64,000 bases of DNA from Ancylostoma caninum (taxonomy: Eukaryota; Nematoda; Chromadorea; Rhabditida; Ancylostomatidae), in NCBI GenBank assembly GCA_037903475.1, contig JBAJFG010000445.1, forward strand, positions 62,001 through 126,000. The letters run 5' to 3'. Under the pieces are notes generated by a model. It had not been told where the DNA came from, searched no databases, and saw nothing but the letters and a program-made list of their open reading frames with translations. This document shows, in pieces, positions 48,787 through 57,810 of this stretch (position 1 is the first letter of the stretch; each line of letters begins with the position of its first letter). Position numbers and translations under genes: made by a program.

Positions 48787-50313
48787 CTAGCGCCCCTTTG
48801 GGACGCTAGAAAGTGGGGTGGGGCAGCCACTTGGGACATGTGCAAAAGCTTCGCAATGGCCAAATCTCTAGAAAATTGATAAAGAAGCAGAACTAATCTT
48901 TAAATGGGCCCAGACATAAAGTCCTTTTTATGAGTTGAGTATGAGTATGAGAAGTCCGTTCTCCATCGTATGGCGTATTCGTGCGTATTCCTCACTACCG
49001 GGCCAACGCGGACGCGTTCACCATCGGCTATCCTGCCGTTCCCCACACTATTGGACCAAAGCGAAATCGTATTCGAGTGTTTTCCATACTACTGGGCAGC
49101 AGCCGGCTTTCATCCATCGATTGACCGGTATTCTCGCGTCATCTTCACTATTAGGCCCCAATGAACCCGTTCACCGCTCAACCGTATCCTGGTTTCTCCA
49201 CGTTACTGAGTCATAGCGGACCAATCCTTTATTGGCGGACCCGTATCCTAGTGTTACCCACACCACTGGGCCACGGCGGGCGCTTCCTCCATCGGAGCGC
49301 CTGCATTCTGGCGCCTTCCTCACAGTTAGGGCAAGCCGGATCCGTTCTCCAGAGGCGGGCTCGCATCCTGGCTTTCTTAATACTATCGGATCAAAGTGAA
49401 CTCGTATCCTGACGTTCTCCACACCACTATTGGGCTACGACGGCTCCTTCCTCCACCGGTCGACCAGCGTTCTCGCGATTTTCTCGCTGTAGGGCCGTAG
49501 CGGAACCTTTCTCCATCTGCGGAGCCGTATCCTGGTGTTCTCCACACTACCACTACTGAGCAGCGGCGGATCGTTCCTCGTGGACCCGTATCCTGACGTC
49601 CCCCACACCACTGGGACACGCGAACCCGTTCTCTGTCGACGGACCCGTATCCTGGCGTTCATCACACCACTTGGCTACGGCGGACCCGTTTTCGGTCGGT
49701 GGACCCGTATCGTGACGTCCCCCACATCACTGGGTCCACGACGGGCCCTTTCTCTATCGGTGTACCCGTACCCTGACATTCCAGACACCACCGGGTCACT
49801 GTGGACCCGTTCTCTGTCGACGGACCCTTATCCTGGCGTTCATCACACCATTTGGCCACGGCGGGCCCTTTCTTCATCGGTGGGCCCGTTCGCTGCGAGA
49901 AATCAGCACGAAACGCGGCAGTAGATGAGGCGACCGCGTAAGTCCAGCCTCCCCGAGGCCTCCGAGACGCTGCAGCTTTCATAAGCCTCATCCACTTCTT
50001 TTCTGGAAGTTCCTACAGTGTCGCAACAGTGGAAGGGTGGTTTTCCTGCTGCGTACATTGTGCAGCCTGAAAGCTTGTGAACACTCCCTCACTCCTATGC
50101 TGCGAGACCGCCAGCGAAGGTGACGAAATCACCACCTCGTGCATGCGGGAGAGCCAGCAGTAACGTAATTGCGAGTCCCGAAACGAACGTGCCTGAGTCC
50201 CTAAAAATCAGCCATTTCGCCCCACAGTCTGCGCCTCAAGAGTGCGGTGTCTATGAGTGCCGCCGCGTATCTCTAGCCGCTCTAGCCCCCTTACGGCGCT
50301 TTGTTTAATAGAT
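48787..50313. mobile_element. 1.5-kb non-autonomous element carrying a 60-bp satellite, copy 2
   Basis: It has the same ends as the copy at 42505-44010 (CTAGCGCCCCTTTGGGACG on the left, CCCTTACGGCGCTTTGTTTA then ATAGAT on the right) and the same conserved flanks, with a 60-bp array of about 15 units between. It also sits inside a minus-strand CR1, here between the endonuclease-to-RT linker pieces ending SFLPTSMKN and starting MERRIMNSKRKKTLL. It is slightly longer than copy 1 and has indels in the array. Confidence 0.8.
48985..49890. repeat. 60-bp satellite array, about 15 units
   Basis: Units resemble GGACCCGTATCCTGGCGTTC, ATCACACCACTTGGCCACGG, CGGGCCCTTTCTTCATCGGT. Period 60 bp with occasional short indels. 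Confidence 0.9.
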
Positions 50314-50711
50314 TTGCTTAGTTCTTCATTGAAGTGGGCAGAAAACTAAACCAGTCTCCACTTCGTTTTGCGTCATTACAAAGATATTCCTCATGTCTCA
50401 ACATGTTTTGCAAATGCGGTGGCAAGAATGAATGTGTTGTATGCAAAAACGACTGTGAAACGAATATATCAATTGCATGATGCAGAATCGATAAAAACAT
50501 ATGATATTTCGCATCTATCTCTTCAGCAGACTCAAACGATTCAATCCATAGCACACTCTACAAGTACCCAGTTACCTCAGCATAATCACATTTAAAAAAG
50601 AGTCTAACAATTACTAGCAGTTGTTCCGCTGAGCAGCTTTAGATGACAAATACAACGCTCATGTGATCGCTATTGTCGATTAGGAGATTTGGTAGAAAGA
50701 TGTTATTAGTT

Positions 50712-50724
50712 ACAGTTCTTATAA
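50712..50724. repeat. 13-bp target-site duplication, left
   Basis: ACAGTTCTTATAA, repeated exactly at 54011-54023 on the other side of the Penelope-like element. Confidence 0.85.
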
Positions 50725-50766
50725 GCTCCATGTCCTCTTTTCTTGAAACCTGGGCATGATGAAGAT

Positions 50767-51142
50767 GTTTCAATGGATTCAAATGTTATGCCTCACAGGT
50801 TGTTATTTGAGCACCTTTATTGGGCCTGACGTTTCAACAGTTCGTCGTCTTCAGAGGCCTGGAAGTGGTTCAAGTTTACCCGAATTTGCAATCTACCCGA
50901 TCAAACGCCTCCTCTCCCAGTGCATTCAACTCGTGTTAGTGAGATCACTGCGAGGTCCTCAATGATAGACGACACTTACCAGGTGCTTCACGAATTTAGC
51001 GGAGATGCGCTTCCGCTCTAGTTGTGACAAAACAGTAGACCACAGTTGGTGAGCTAACGCGGATCACTAGACCATACTGGTTGGGCAGAAGTGATCTACG
51101 CGACAATACACAGATCTACAGAGATGTTATAGCTCACATAAT
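50767..51142 (+). repeat. Inverted terminal repeat of the Penelope-like element, left (3')
   Basis: This 376-bp segment is the reverse complement of 53637-54012 with about two differences by eye (one near 50977 in GACGACACTTACC, one near 51043 in AGACCACAGTTGG). The last few codons and stop of the 829-codon frame lie inside it. In element orientation this copy reads with the hammerhead-like core in sense. Confidence 0.9.
50823..50860 (-). ncRNA. Hammerhead-ribozyme-like core, 3' repeat
   Basis: On the minus strand the order is GGCCT, CTGAAGA, a hairpin region (GAC/GTT around CGAAC-type loop bases), GAAACGTC, AGGCC. Stem I (GGCCT with AGGCC) pairs perfectly. CTGAAGA and GAAACGTC fit the hammerhead core with a minimal stem III and GUC at the cleavage position. 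Stem II is weak and out of register by one base, so activity is uncertain. Hammerhead motifs are known in terminal repeats of Penelope-like elements. Confidence 0.55.
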
Positions 51143-53616
51143 GATAGGAAAGGCATAAGGTCGCTAGTAATCGCCAAGTGCTCATTCCTGCTATTCATTC
51201 TTGGGGTCCTTTCACAGATCCAGAACGCCTCAAGGGCTTTCCTGGCTGATGTTTGAGATTCCGTTGCCAGGATAGTACACCTTATGTTGAAATCATCTCC
51301 ACCGTGATCTTCTTTCCTGTGCCTCCCCAAGGGTGTTATCAGGCTTTCCCGTTTCTTACTGGCAAGATGCTCATTTACGCGCACACATAGCGGTCGACCA
51401 GTCTCTCCAATATATGTTGCGTGGCAAGATAAGCATTCGATCTCATATATAACCCCCATTCTTGTACAGTCCCCAGGTTTCCCATGTGGACAAACAACAC
51501 AGTTTTCCGATAAGCAGGTCCTGTCGTAGAGTCTATTTCGAACTAACTGACGTTTGATGTTATCGTTAGGGATGTTAACTAAGACAACATCATCGTGAAG
51601 TTGGGCTCGAATTAGACATTGCCTTATTTCGCTGCTTATCCTGTCGGAAATAAAGGGCAAACATAATGGGATCTTATTGCTACGCGATTCCTTCGAAGTG
51701 GAGATTCGCAGCTTTGGTGTCCTTCTTGCTCTCGCCTGATAACCATTACTGTGTAATATATTGGAGATTTGAGCAAGGGAGGACTGACGCTCTTCTTCAC
51801 CGCTGCAGACACCTAGAGCCGTTTTGAACATGTTACGAACCACAGCGCGTTTGACGGCTGTTGGGTGTGCTGAAGAAGCGTGCACTATGATGTTTTTTGA
51901 GCTTTCTTTGCGATACCATTTTACGTTTAACATACCATTCGACAGTTTCAGCTGTGTGTTTAGATATGGAAGCCAACCGTTACGTGGAGTTTCTCTGGTT
52001 AGAGTTATGTACTGCGACTGTTGATTGAGAACTTTAGAGCATTCATCCATTTCGGATTGCGTGGAAGTTACAATGCAACAGTCATCGATGTACCGGCAGT
52101 ACATAAGAGGGAGTCGTGAGAGGACGGGCTGCTCAATCTTGCTCATAAAGCAAATAGCTAGCACTGGTGCAAGCCTCTGTCCCATTGCAAGACCTCGTTG
52201 TTGGCAGAAATATGTTCCCGACCATTTGAAAATATTACAGCTAAGGCATTCCTTGATTAGAATCATGACATGTTGTCGACTCATTCCGTACATCTCTATG
52301 GCCCGACAATGTAAGTCAAGCATTTCAGATACCGCTTGAAGAGCAGCACTGTTTGTAACGTTGGTATATAGAGATGTCACATCAAATGATTCTATGACAC
52401 ACCGTTGACTGAAATTGGTATTACGAAGGTGATCAAGGAATTGAGCTGTGTTCGTCAAATGGGAAGGTATTTTGGTCAACAATTGGCTCACGATTTTATT
52501 CAAAAACCAGGATATTCGGTCAGTTGGTCCATTTAGACAGCTGATGATCGGTCGAATCTGGTAAGTTTCCGGTAACATAGACTGTGTGGCATCTTTGGAA
52601 AGCTTGTGGGTTTTGATCAAGCTGTAAAAAACTGAGCAAGTTGGGGTTTCTAGTTTGAGCCTGCTCAGAAACTTGTCATTCAGACCTGCAGCTTTGCCAA
52701 GTGTTAGCCACACATGATTTAATCTTTTGCACTGTGAAAGGAATTCCTTTTCTGTGGTGCGCTTGTATAAAGTTGAATCACTTAAGTAGTGTTCGATAAT
52801 TGCGCGATCAAGGATTTGTGGTATGACTACGAACTCCCCACCTTTGTCACTGACTGACAACCGGATCTTACCACTTGAAATTTGTTCCCGTATTTCCCTG
52901 AATCCCTGTTGCTGTGCATATGTCAAGTTAGAGTGATATGTGCTCTTCTTCTCCTGTAATACTGAAAATACACCCGAGGAGAGTATGCGAAACTTCACAT
53001 CAGCTTCCAGACATGGTTCAGGTTCTCTATAGAAAGGTGACGGGAACGGAATGGGTGGCAATGTTCTTCTACTAATAGGTGTAGCAAGTTGAGCCTGAGC
53101 TTTTCGCGCATATCTCAGCCTAAGCTGGTCAAGTAATCTGTGCAAGCCTCCTACTACTTTGCGGAATATCGTGGCAGAGACTTTTTGTGCTGGTGCAAAT
53201 GATGGACCGAGGCTTAGGAACTCCCGAGCATTAGTAGAGATCTGAGCATCTCCGATTACAGTAACCCTTTCCATCCTATCATTCTTAGAAATGTTTAGCT
53301 GAGCGGTCGTACTTGGGGATTCGTGATTTACTGGTTGGTCATCTCTCACATTTGGACGACTCACCTGAGATCTAACTAAAAGTCTGTCGAACTTTGCACA
53401 CAGTGAAGACTTAGTGATAGACCGAATAGAGTCGCAAATTTTCCTTGATCCACCCTCAATCCTCTTCCAAGTCTGCACTGGCAGAAACCGTCGGCAAGCT
53501 TCTTCTTTCGTGTTACATTTCAATAAACTAGAGTACAACATATGCTGTTTGTGTTTGATCACAACGCTAAGGATAGAGCGATAGAGGCTTCGTATCTTAG
53601 GATGATCTTCGGGCAT
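51127..53616 (-). CDS. Penelope-like RT plus GIY-YIG endonuclease polyprotein
   Basis: An uninterrupted 829-codon frame; an in-frame stop lies seven codons upstream of the ATG, so the start is well set. Residues 1-200 are basic and poorly conserved. Reverse transcriptase spans about 250-600: QIRPIISCLNGPTDR (353-367), motif A SFDVTSLYTNV (410-420), motif B QQRGLAMGQRLAPV (472-485), and motif C YCRYIDDCCIV (506-516) with the paired aspartates. A C-X4-C-X2-C-X7-C cluster (701-717) precedes the GIY-YIG nuclease: VIY at 722-724, YIG at 735-737, catalytic-type Arg741, and Glu796 in ALEAFWI. This is the order seen in EN-positive Penelope-like elements, which copy RNA at a nicked target. All key residues look intact, so the element may be active. 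No intron is evident. Confidence 0.95.
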   Translation of the reverse strand: MPEDHPKIRSLYRSILSVVIKHKQHMLYSSLLKCNTKEEACRRFLPVQTWKRIEGGSRKICDSIRSITKSSLCAKFDRLLVRSQVSRPNVRDDQPVNHESPSTTAQLNISKNDRMERVTVIGDAQISTNAREFLSLGPSFAPAQKVSATIFRKVVGGLHRLLDQLRLRYARKAQAQLATPISRRTLPPIPFPSPFYREPEPCLEADVKFRILSSGVFSVLQEKKSTYHSNLTYAQQQGFREIREQISSGKIRLSVSDKGGEFVVIPQILDRAIIEHYLSDSTLYKRTTEKEFLSQCKRLNHVWLTLGKAAGLNDKFLSRLKLETPTCSVFYSLIKTHKLSKDATQSMLPETYQIRPIISCLNGPTDRISWFLNKIVSQLLTKIPSHLTNTAQFLDHLRNTNFSQRCVIESFDVTSLYTNVTNSAALQAVSEMLDLHCRAIEMYGMSRQHVMILIKECLSCNIFKWSGTYFCQQRGLAMGQRLAPVLAICFMSKIEQPVLSRLPLMYCRYIDDCCIVTSTQSEMDECSKVLNQQSQYITLTRETPRNGWLPYLNTQLKLSNGMLNVKWYRKESSKNIIVHASSAHPTAVKRAVVRNMFKTALGVCSGEEERQSSLAQISNILHSNGYQARARRTPKLRISTSKESRSNKIPLCLPFISDRISSEIRQCLIRAQLHDDVVLVNIPNDNIKRQLVRNRLYDRTCLSENCVVCPHGKPGDCTRMGVIYEIECLSCHATYIGETGRPLCVRVNEHLASKKRESLITPLGRHRKEDHGGDDFNIRCTILATESQTSARKALEAFWICERTPRMNSRNEHLAITSDLMPFLSLCEL

Positions 53617-53636
53617 ATTGCATGTTGCACCCAGTT

Positions 53637-54012
53637 ATTATGTGAGCTATAACATCTCTGTAGATCTGTGTATTGTCGCGTAGATCACTTCTGCCCAACC
53701 AGTATGGTCTAGTGATCCGCGTTAGCTCACCAACTGCGGTCTACTGTTTTGTCACAACTAGAGCGGAAGCGCATCTCCGCTAAATTCGTGAAGCACCTGG
53801 TAAGTATCGTCTATCATTGAGGACCTCGCAGTGATCTCACTAACACGAGTTGAATGCACTGGGAGAGGAGGCGTTTGATCGGGTAGATTGCAAATTCGGG
53901 TAAACTTGAACCACTTCCAGGCCTCTGAAGACGACGAACTGTTGAAACGTCAGGCCCAATAAAGGTGCTCAAATAACAACCTGTGAGGCATAACATTTGA
54001 ATCCATTGAAAC
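53637..54012 (-). repeat. Inverted terminal repeat of the Penelope-like element, right (5')
   Basis: Partner of 50767-51142. It lies upstream of the long frame, so any promoter for the element would sit here, but I see no decisive promoter motif. In element orientation the hammerhead-like core is antisense in this copy. Confidence 0.9.
53919..53957 (+). ncRNA. Hammerhead-ribozyme-like core, 5' repeat
   Basis: Same core as 50823-50860 but on the plus strand: GGCCT, CTGAAGA, GAAACGTC, AGGCC. It is antisense to the polyprotein gene. Confidence 0.5.
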
Positions 54013-54023
54013 AGTTCTTATAA
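54011..54023. repeat. 13-bp target-site duplication, right
   Basis: ACAGTTCTTATAA, identical to 50712-50724. Confidence 0.85.
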
Positions 54024-54594
54024 TTATAAGCTGCACGCTATTAATGGAAAAGGAGTCTAACACGTGATTGCCTTTTGTAGGTTCATTGATGTTGTTGAAA
54101 ATCATGTGAGGCGAGCATCTCGACGAAGCTAATATTGAAATCTAAGTTGGGGCTCCAGGTTGCCCAGTTCTCTCTGGGCATGTTAAAGTCACCTATGATA
54201 GTACACTGTGGGTAAAGGACTGCATGAAAGATCACTAAGTACTTGAGCAAGTTGCTCCATCAAGGGCGATTCCGATGTTGGTGGTCTATAAACTAATACC
54301 AACCTGACCGCCATATCATTATAGGAAATATTCGTAAAAAGGATTTCGTACCAATTGCAAACTAATTGCGATAAAACGAATCAATAAGAAATGTTCTTCT
54401 TTAATAGAGTAGCCACGCCTCCTCCCGCTCCTTTGTTCCGATCACAACGTACAATCGAGTAATCAGCTGCCCATATTCCGGTCATTGCTCGCAGAGAGTG
54501 ATGGCTCAAAACAACAGGAAAACTAGAACTACTTCTTATAAAGCACCGAGGAGGAGGTTCAAGTTTCCATGAGAAGGACGATGAAGAGAAATTT

Positions 54595-54842
54595 GGACAC
54601 TATTCCACTAGTTCTGCCCCAAAATCTCAAGACAAAAGTTTCTCTGAAACTTCGTCTAAGGCGGTTATTTGACATGCTGTTCACGAATATAAAACTCATT
54701 TAATGGGGTTACGGTACAAAGTGAGTGTTATGTTCGTGATATGAGCGTGTCAAATAACCCCCCCCCCCCCCTCCCCCTTGACGAAGTTTCAGGAAAATTT
54801 TTGATTTTGAGATTTTGGGACAGAACAAGTGGAACAGTGCCG
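54595..54842. mobile_element. Palindromic foldback MITE in CR1-like LINE 2
   Basis: The left arm (GGACACTATTCCACTAGTTC, CCCAAAATCTCAAGA, GAAACTTCGTC, GGTTATTTGACA) is mirrored by the right arm (TGTCAAATAACC, a C-run at about 54757-54772, GACGAAGTTTC, TTGAGATTTTGGG, GGAACAGTGCC). The arms are about 115 bp. It lies between the ORF1 and endonuclease remnants of the CR1. Confidence 0.7.
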
Positions 54843-55634
54843 ATGTTCCTCCCTCCTTCGTTTCTTTTGCTCTTCGCCGAGCTACTCCATAAGGCAGGCC
54901 CCCTTTTCGAGAGAGAAGTCGACCGGCCCGAAAAATAACTTTCAACAATCTATTCCTACCTAATTCCAGCCTACCTAGTCTATACATTGCAGGTGGAAAG
55001 CACTCTACTTTCAAATCTTGAATTATAATACTTTCAAAACATTTTCTAGTCGCAATTCAGCTTACAAAGAGAATTATCATTACCAAGCTCTGGCATGCCA
55101 CTAGTGATAACTGATCTGCTTCTCTCGAACTCATGGGGATCAATAGAATTAGGAGAAAAGATGAAGTATTTAATTGAACATAAATGTAACTGATTGGAAA
55201 AACTCGCAAATGCATCAGAACGTACGTCCAAATCCTCTGGATTACCGAATTTCTTACGTAGTAGTCGATTCTCCTTGCGCAGATCATCGCGTTCGCGCAC
55301 CACAAATCGAAACTCCACCATGAATTTCGCGAAAGCTCTCTTCAAGCACACTGGAACATCAGCCGAATTGTTGAGCTCCTCCATTACGCCTTTGAGAGAC
55401 GAGATTGTCTAATACGGTGACAACTAGCGAATATGGGACAACAGCATAAGTCTTTGAATCTGCAGGCAAAGTGCGCTGGAAAACCAGCAAGTCCTGCCAA
55501 GATGCATAGTAGCAAAAAAAAGCTCAGCAGCACAGCAATAATTCCAGGCAGAGTTGGTATATTAGGAAGAGCGAGTCAAGGACCGACCGATCGCTGTGGA
55601 CGTGCCAGTTGAATTTGATAGCTTAAAGTGTAAC

Positions 55635-55955
55635 TTAAAGGCAGTGTCTCACCTCATTTTCGATTCTGAGATAGTAGCAGAATCCGTACCTAGTCGACAC
55701 GCTAAGTCCAATAATGTACGTGATTTCTGATAAAACCGTCAAAAACCCGTTTTTGAGGGACCAATCCAACTTGGCGTGGACGATTTCCTCGGCAAGGAAA
55801 CTGCCCGTCTTGCCATACACCTTAGCAGATCTCATTGATCGCACAGGTGTTCTCATTGCCGAAAACTGCGCCGCAGGCGGGAGGCGCCTCGTCCACCGGC
55901 CGAGAATTTGGCCAAATTCTCGGCCGGTAATAGGGAGGTGAGACACTGCCTTTAA
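55635..55955. mobile_element. TTAA-flanked MITE with internal palindrome
   Basis: TTAA at 55635-55638 and 55952-55955 brackets AGGCAGTGTCTCACCTC on the left and AGGTGAGACACTGCCT on the right, a nearly perfect inverted repeat. Near its right end lies a perfect 34-bp palindrome (55895-55928) with arm ACCGGCCGAGAATTTGG. Frames across it (55635-56027 minus, 55714-55941 plus) look incidental. Confidence 0.75.
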
Positions 55956-56059
55956 CGTTACATGTGTTCGACTTACCGCTTGACAACAGAACATCGCCGG
56001 TGACCCCGTAGGCAAGGACAGATACAAATCAACAGCTATGATTTGCTCGCGAATTTAAC

Positions 56060-57810
56060 TTACAGGTGGTCGCAATCTCATCTTGCACAGCATCGCGCAT
56101 CTATGATTTTGCAACATACATGATCTTCTCCAGATTCTCCCACAAAAAGAAGTACAGAAGCAATAAAAGAAGACTTCAGCGACAGGCTCAGCAGTTTTGG
56201 TCGAAGAGACAGATAAGAGCATCCGCAGCGGCTGCAGTCTTCGCCAATCGTAAGACCAACACGACCACCGCTGGCAATCCAGACGGAACAATTTCTTCAT
56301 CCGAATGGCTAATGGAGAAGGTCATTCGGAACTTTTACTTCTACCTCTTTGATAGTCGTCCTTACACATGCCATCAAGTCGAAAGTATCGTTCAGCATCA
56401 GGCTCCCATAGGATTCGACCTGAAACTCTGAAGAAGATTCAGTTCTTGCCAGCACATTGGCTAGGCTTTTCACGCAATACCCGTCAGTATGCAAAGTACC
56501 TACCAAATAGAAATACAGCCGCACCGTGCCGCTGTAGAAGAGGGGAGGCCCGTAGGACATCGGCAATTGTCGCCGTATCTGCATACTATCCGTCAAAGTT
56601 CTACACGCGGGTTATCCTCAACAGGATCAAAAGGACTTCACATAGATGAAGGGCAGCCGTGCGAGCAAGCTTGGTTTCGAAAAGAGTTTATTGCGATCAA
56701 CCACATACACGAGCTCACTAAACTTATAAATTATCGTGAGAGTTCATGATGCCCTTCTTTTTCATCTTTTTCGAACAGAAGTGGTTCTGGAAGCCCCGGG
56801 CAATCATGTCATTCCTACTAGTTCCTACTAAATACACCGAGATGTTTTGTGAGCTCTACAGCAAATTCACGACCGTAACTTCGCCAACCCAGACCGACAC
56901 CACTTTGACGTCCGCAGAGGGGTTCGACAAAGGGACACTGTGTCGCAAAACTTTTCAGCCCCACTCTCGGGAACGTCATGCGAAGGTTAGAATGCGGTAA
57001 CATCTGAGAGCAAGTTGATCGACGGCGACATAACCATCTCCGCTTCGCTGACGACATCGTACTTATAATGGCAACCATCAGCGAAGCGGAACGAATACTA
57101 CCCCACCTTGATGACGGATAGATCGGTCTCCAACTGAACCTGACGAAGACGACGTTCGTCTGGATGGGTCCCAAATGCTCCCGAAATGGCAATACTCGAA
57201 TGCTCCAGTTACGTCATAGGTCGAGAAGTCAACATGATGAACGACCTTGCTCCAGAGCTGGGCAGGAAAACGCAAGCGCCTTGGAGAGCTTACAAAGGCA
57301 TTTACGACGTGGTGTAGAAGAAGAAGAATACAAGCTTCCATGCTCAAACCTTCAACGCAGCGGGTTCTCCCTGCTTACACACACCCCTAAAAACCTGTGC
57401 TTACCTATGCGGATGAGAATGTGGTCAGCTTCATCGAACGTTTTACAAAGATGGCGATGCTTGGAATAAACCGCCACCCGCAATGAGGGCTAGGATATGG
57501 AGTTCTACCATACATCAACAGTCGAAGAGCAGGGACGCTTACTCCAAGTCAAGTAAAATCAAGTCAACCGAACACGTTTTGCATGTTAATGACAACCGTT
57601 GGACAAGAGCCATTATCGACAAGCCCACAAAGGGTACAACACTGACTTAAAGGTCGGACTGCTTCACGAAGTCCTAACAGGGAACGATGTGATTCTCTTT
57701 GTGTCCCTTGAGCGGGCAGAACCAATTGGGTAGCTCAGGCACGTGAGAGGGACGAAAAGGAATATTGCTGAAGCGCGCTCGGTATATCCGAAGAACAACA
57801 CGTGTCAAAA
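56060..57810 (+). pseudogene. RTE-type LINE relic (linker, RT, C-terminus)
   Basis: On the plus strand and across several frames the order is that of an RTE ORF2: linker ANRKTNTTTAGNPDGTISSS and EKVIRNFYFYLFDSR (56240-56350); early RT phrases RIRPETLKK and SKFYTRVILNRIK (56410-56630); DEGQPCEQAWFRKEF and INHIHELTKLI (56645-56730); ELYSKFTTVTSPT (56850-56890); the aspartate region decayed near 57040-57060; LECSSYVIGREVNMMNDLAP then ELGRKTQAPWRAYKGIYDVV (57195-57315); and a C-terminal NDNRWTRAI near 57590. The endonuclease is absent, so it is 5'-truncated. It also has many stops. Confidence 0.8.

Larger units (their letters stand above)
50725..54010 (-). mobile_element. Complete Penelope-like retroelement (GIY-YIG type)
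   Basis: The element is about 3.29 kb, with one long open frame on the minus strand, inverted terminal repeats and a 13-bp target duplication. The terminal repeats are 50767-51142 and 53637-54012. The 3' end (left side in the window) has an extra tail of about 42 bp, 50725-50766, beyond the repeat, containing CCTGGGCATGATGAAGAT; the 5' end lacks it. That asymmetry is expected for target-primed insertion of a transcript. It is inserted in the endonuclease region of CR1-like LINE 2. The open frame and near-identical repeats point to recent insertion. Confidence 0.9.
47335..55400 (-). pseudogene. CR1-like LINE 2 with nested insertions
   Basis: On the minus strand the pieces run in order. ORF1: 55384-55046 with a charged coiled-coil-like stretch and ERSRSVITSGMPELGNDNS, then 55014-54850 with AMYRLGRLELGRNRLLKVIF. 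Endonuclease: about 54550-54024 with RCDRNKGAGGGVATLLKK and LVLVYRPPTSESPL, resuming at about 50700-50600 with LLIDNSDHMSVVF. Linker: 50554-50318 and 48774-48414. RT: motif C QYANDLKIYREI in 48329-48021, where YADD has become YAND. C-terminus: 47946-47647, ending near 47374 with RLTEQNAEFINATRERRK. Interrupting it are a palindromic MITE (54595-54842), the Penelope-like element (50725-54010) and the satellite-bearing element (48787-50313). RT motifs before C are deleted. Confidence 0.8.

Noticed and set aside
42692..49924. Proline- and histidine-rich repeat proteins of 80-145 residues in the 60-bp arrays
   Set aside because: A 60-bp period keeps any stop-free frame open on both strands. The frames overlap each other and have no start context or domain.
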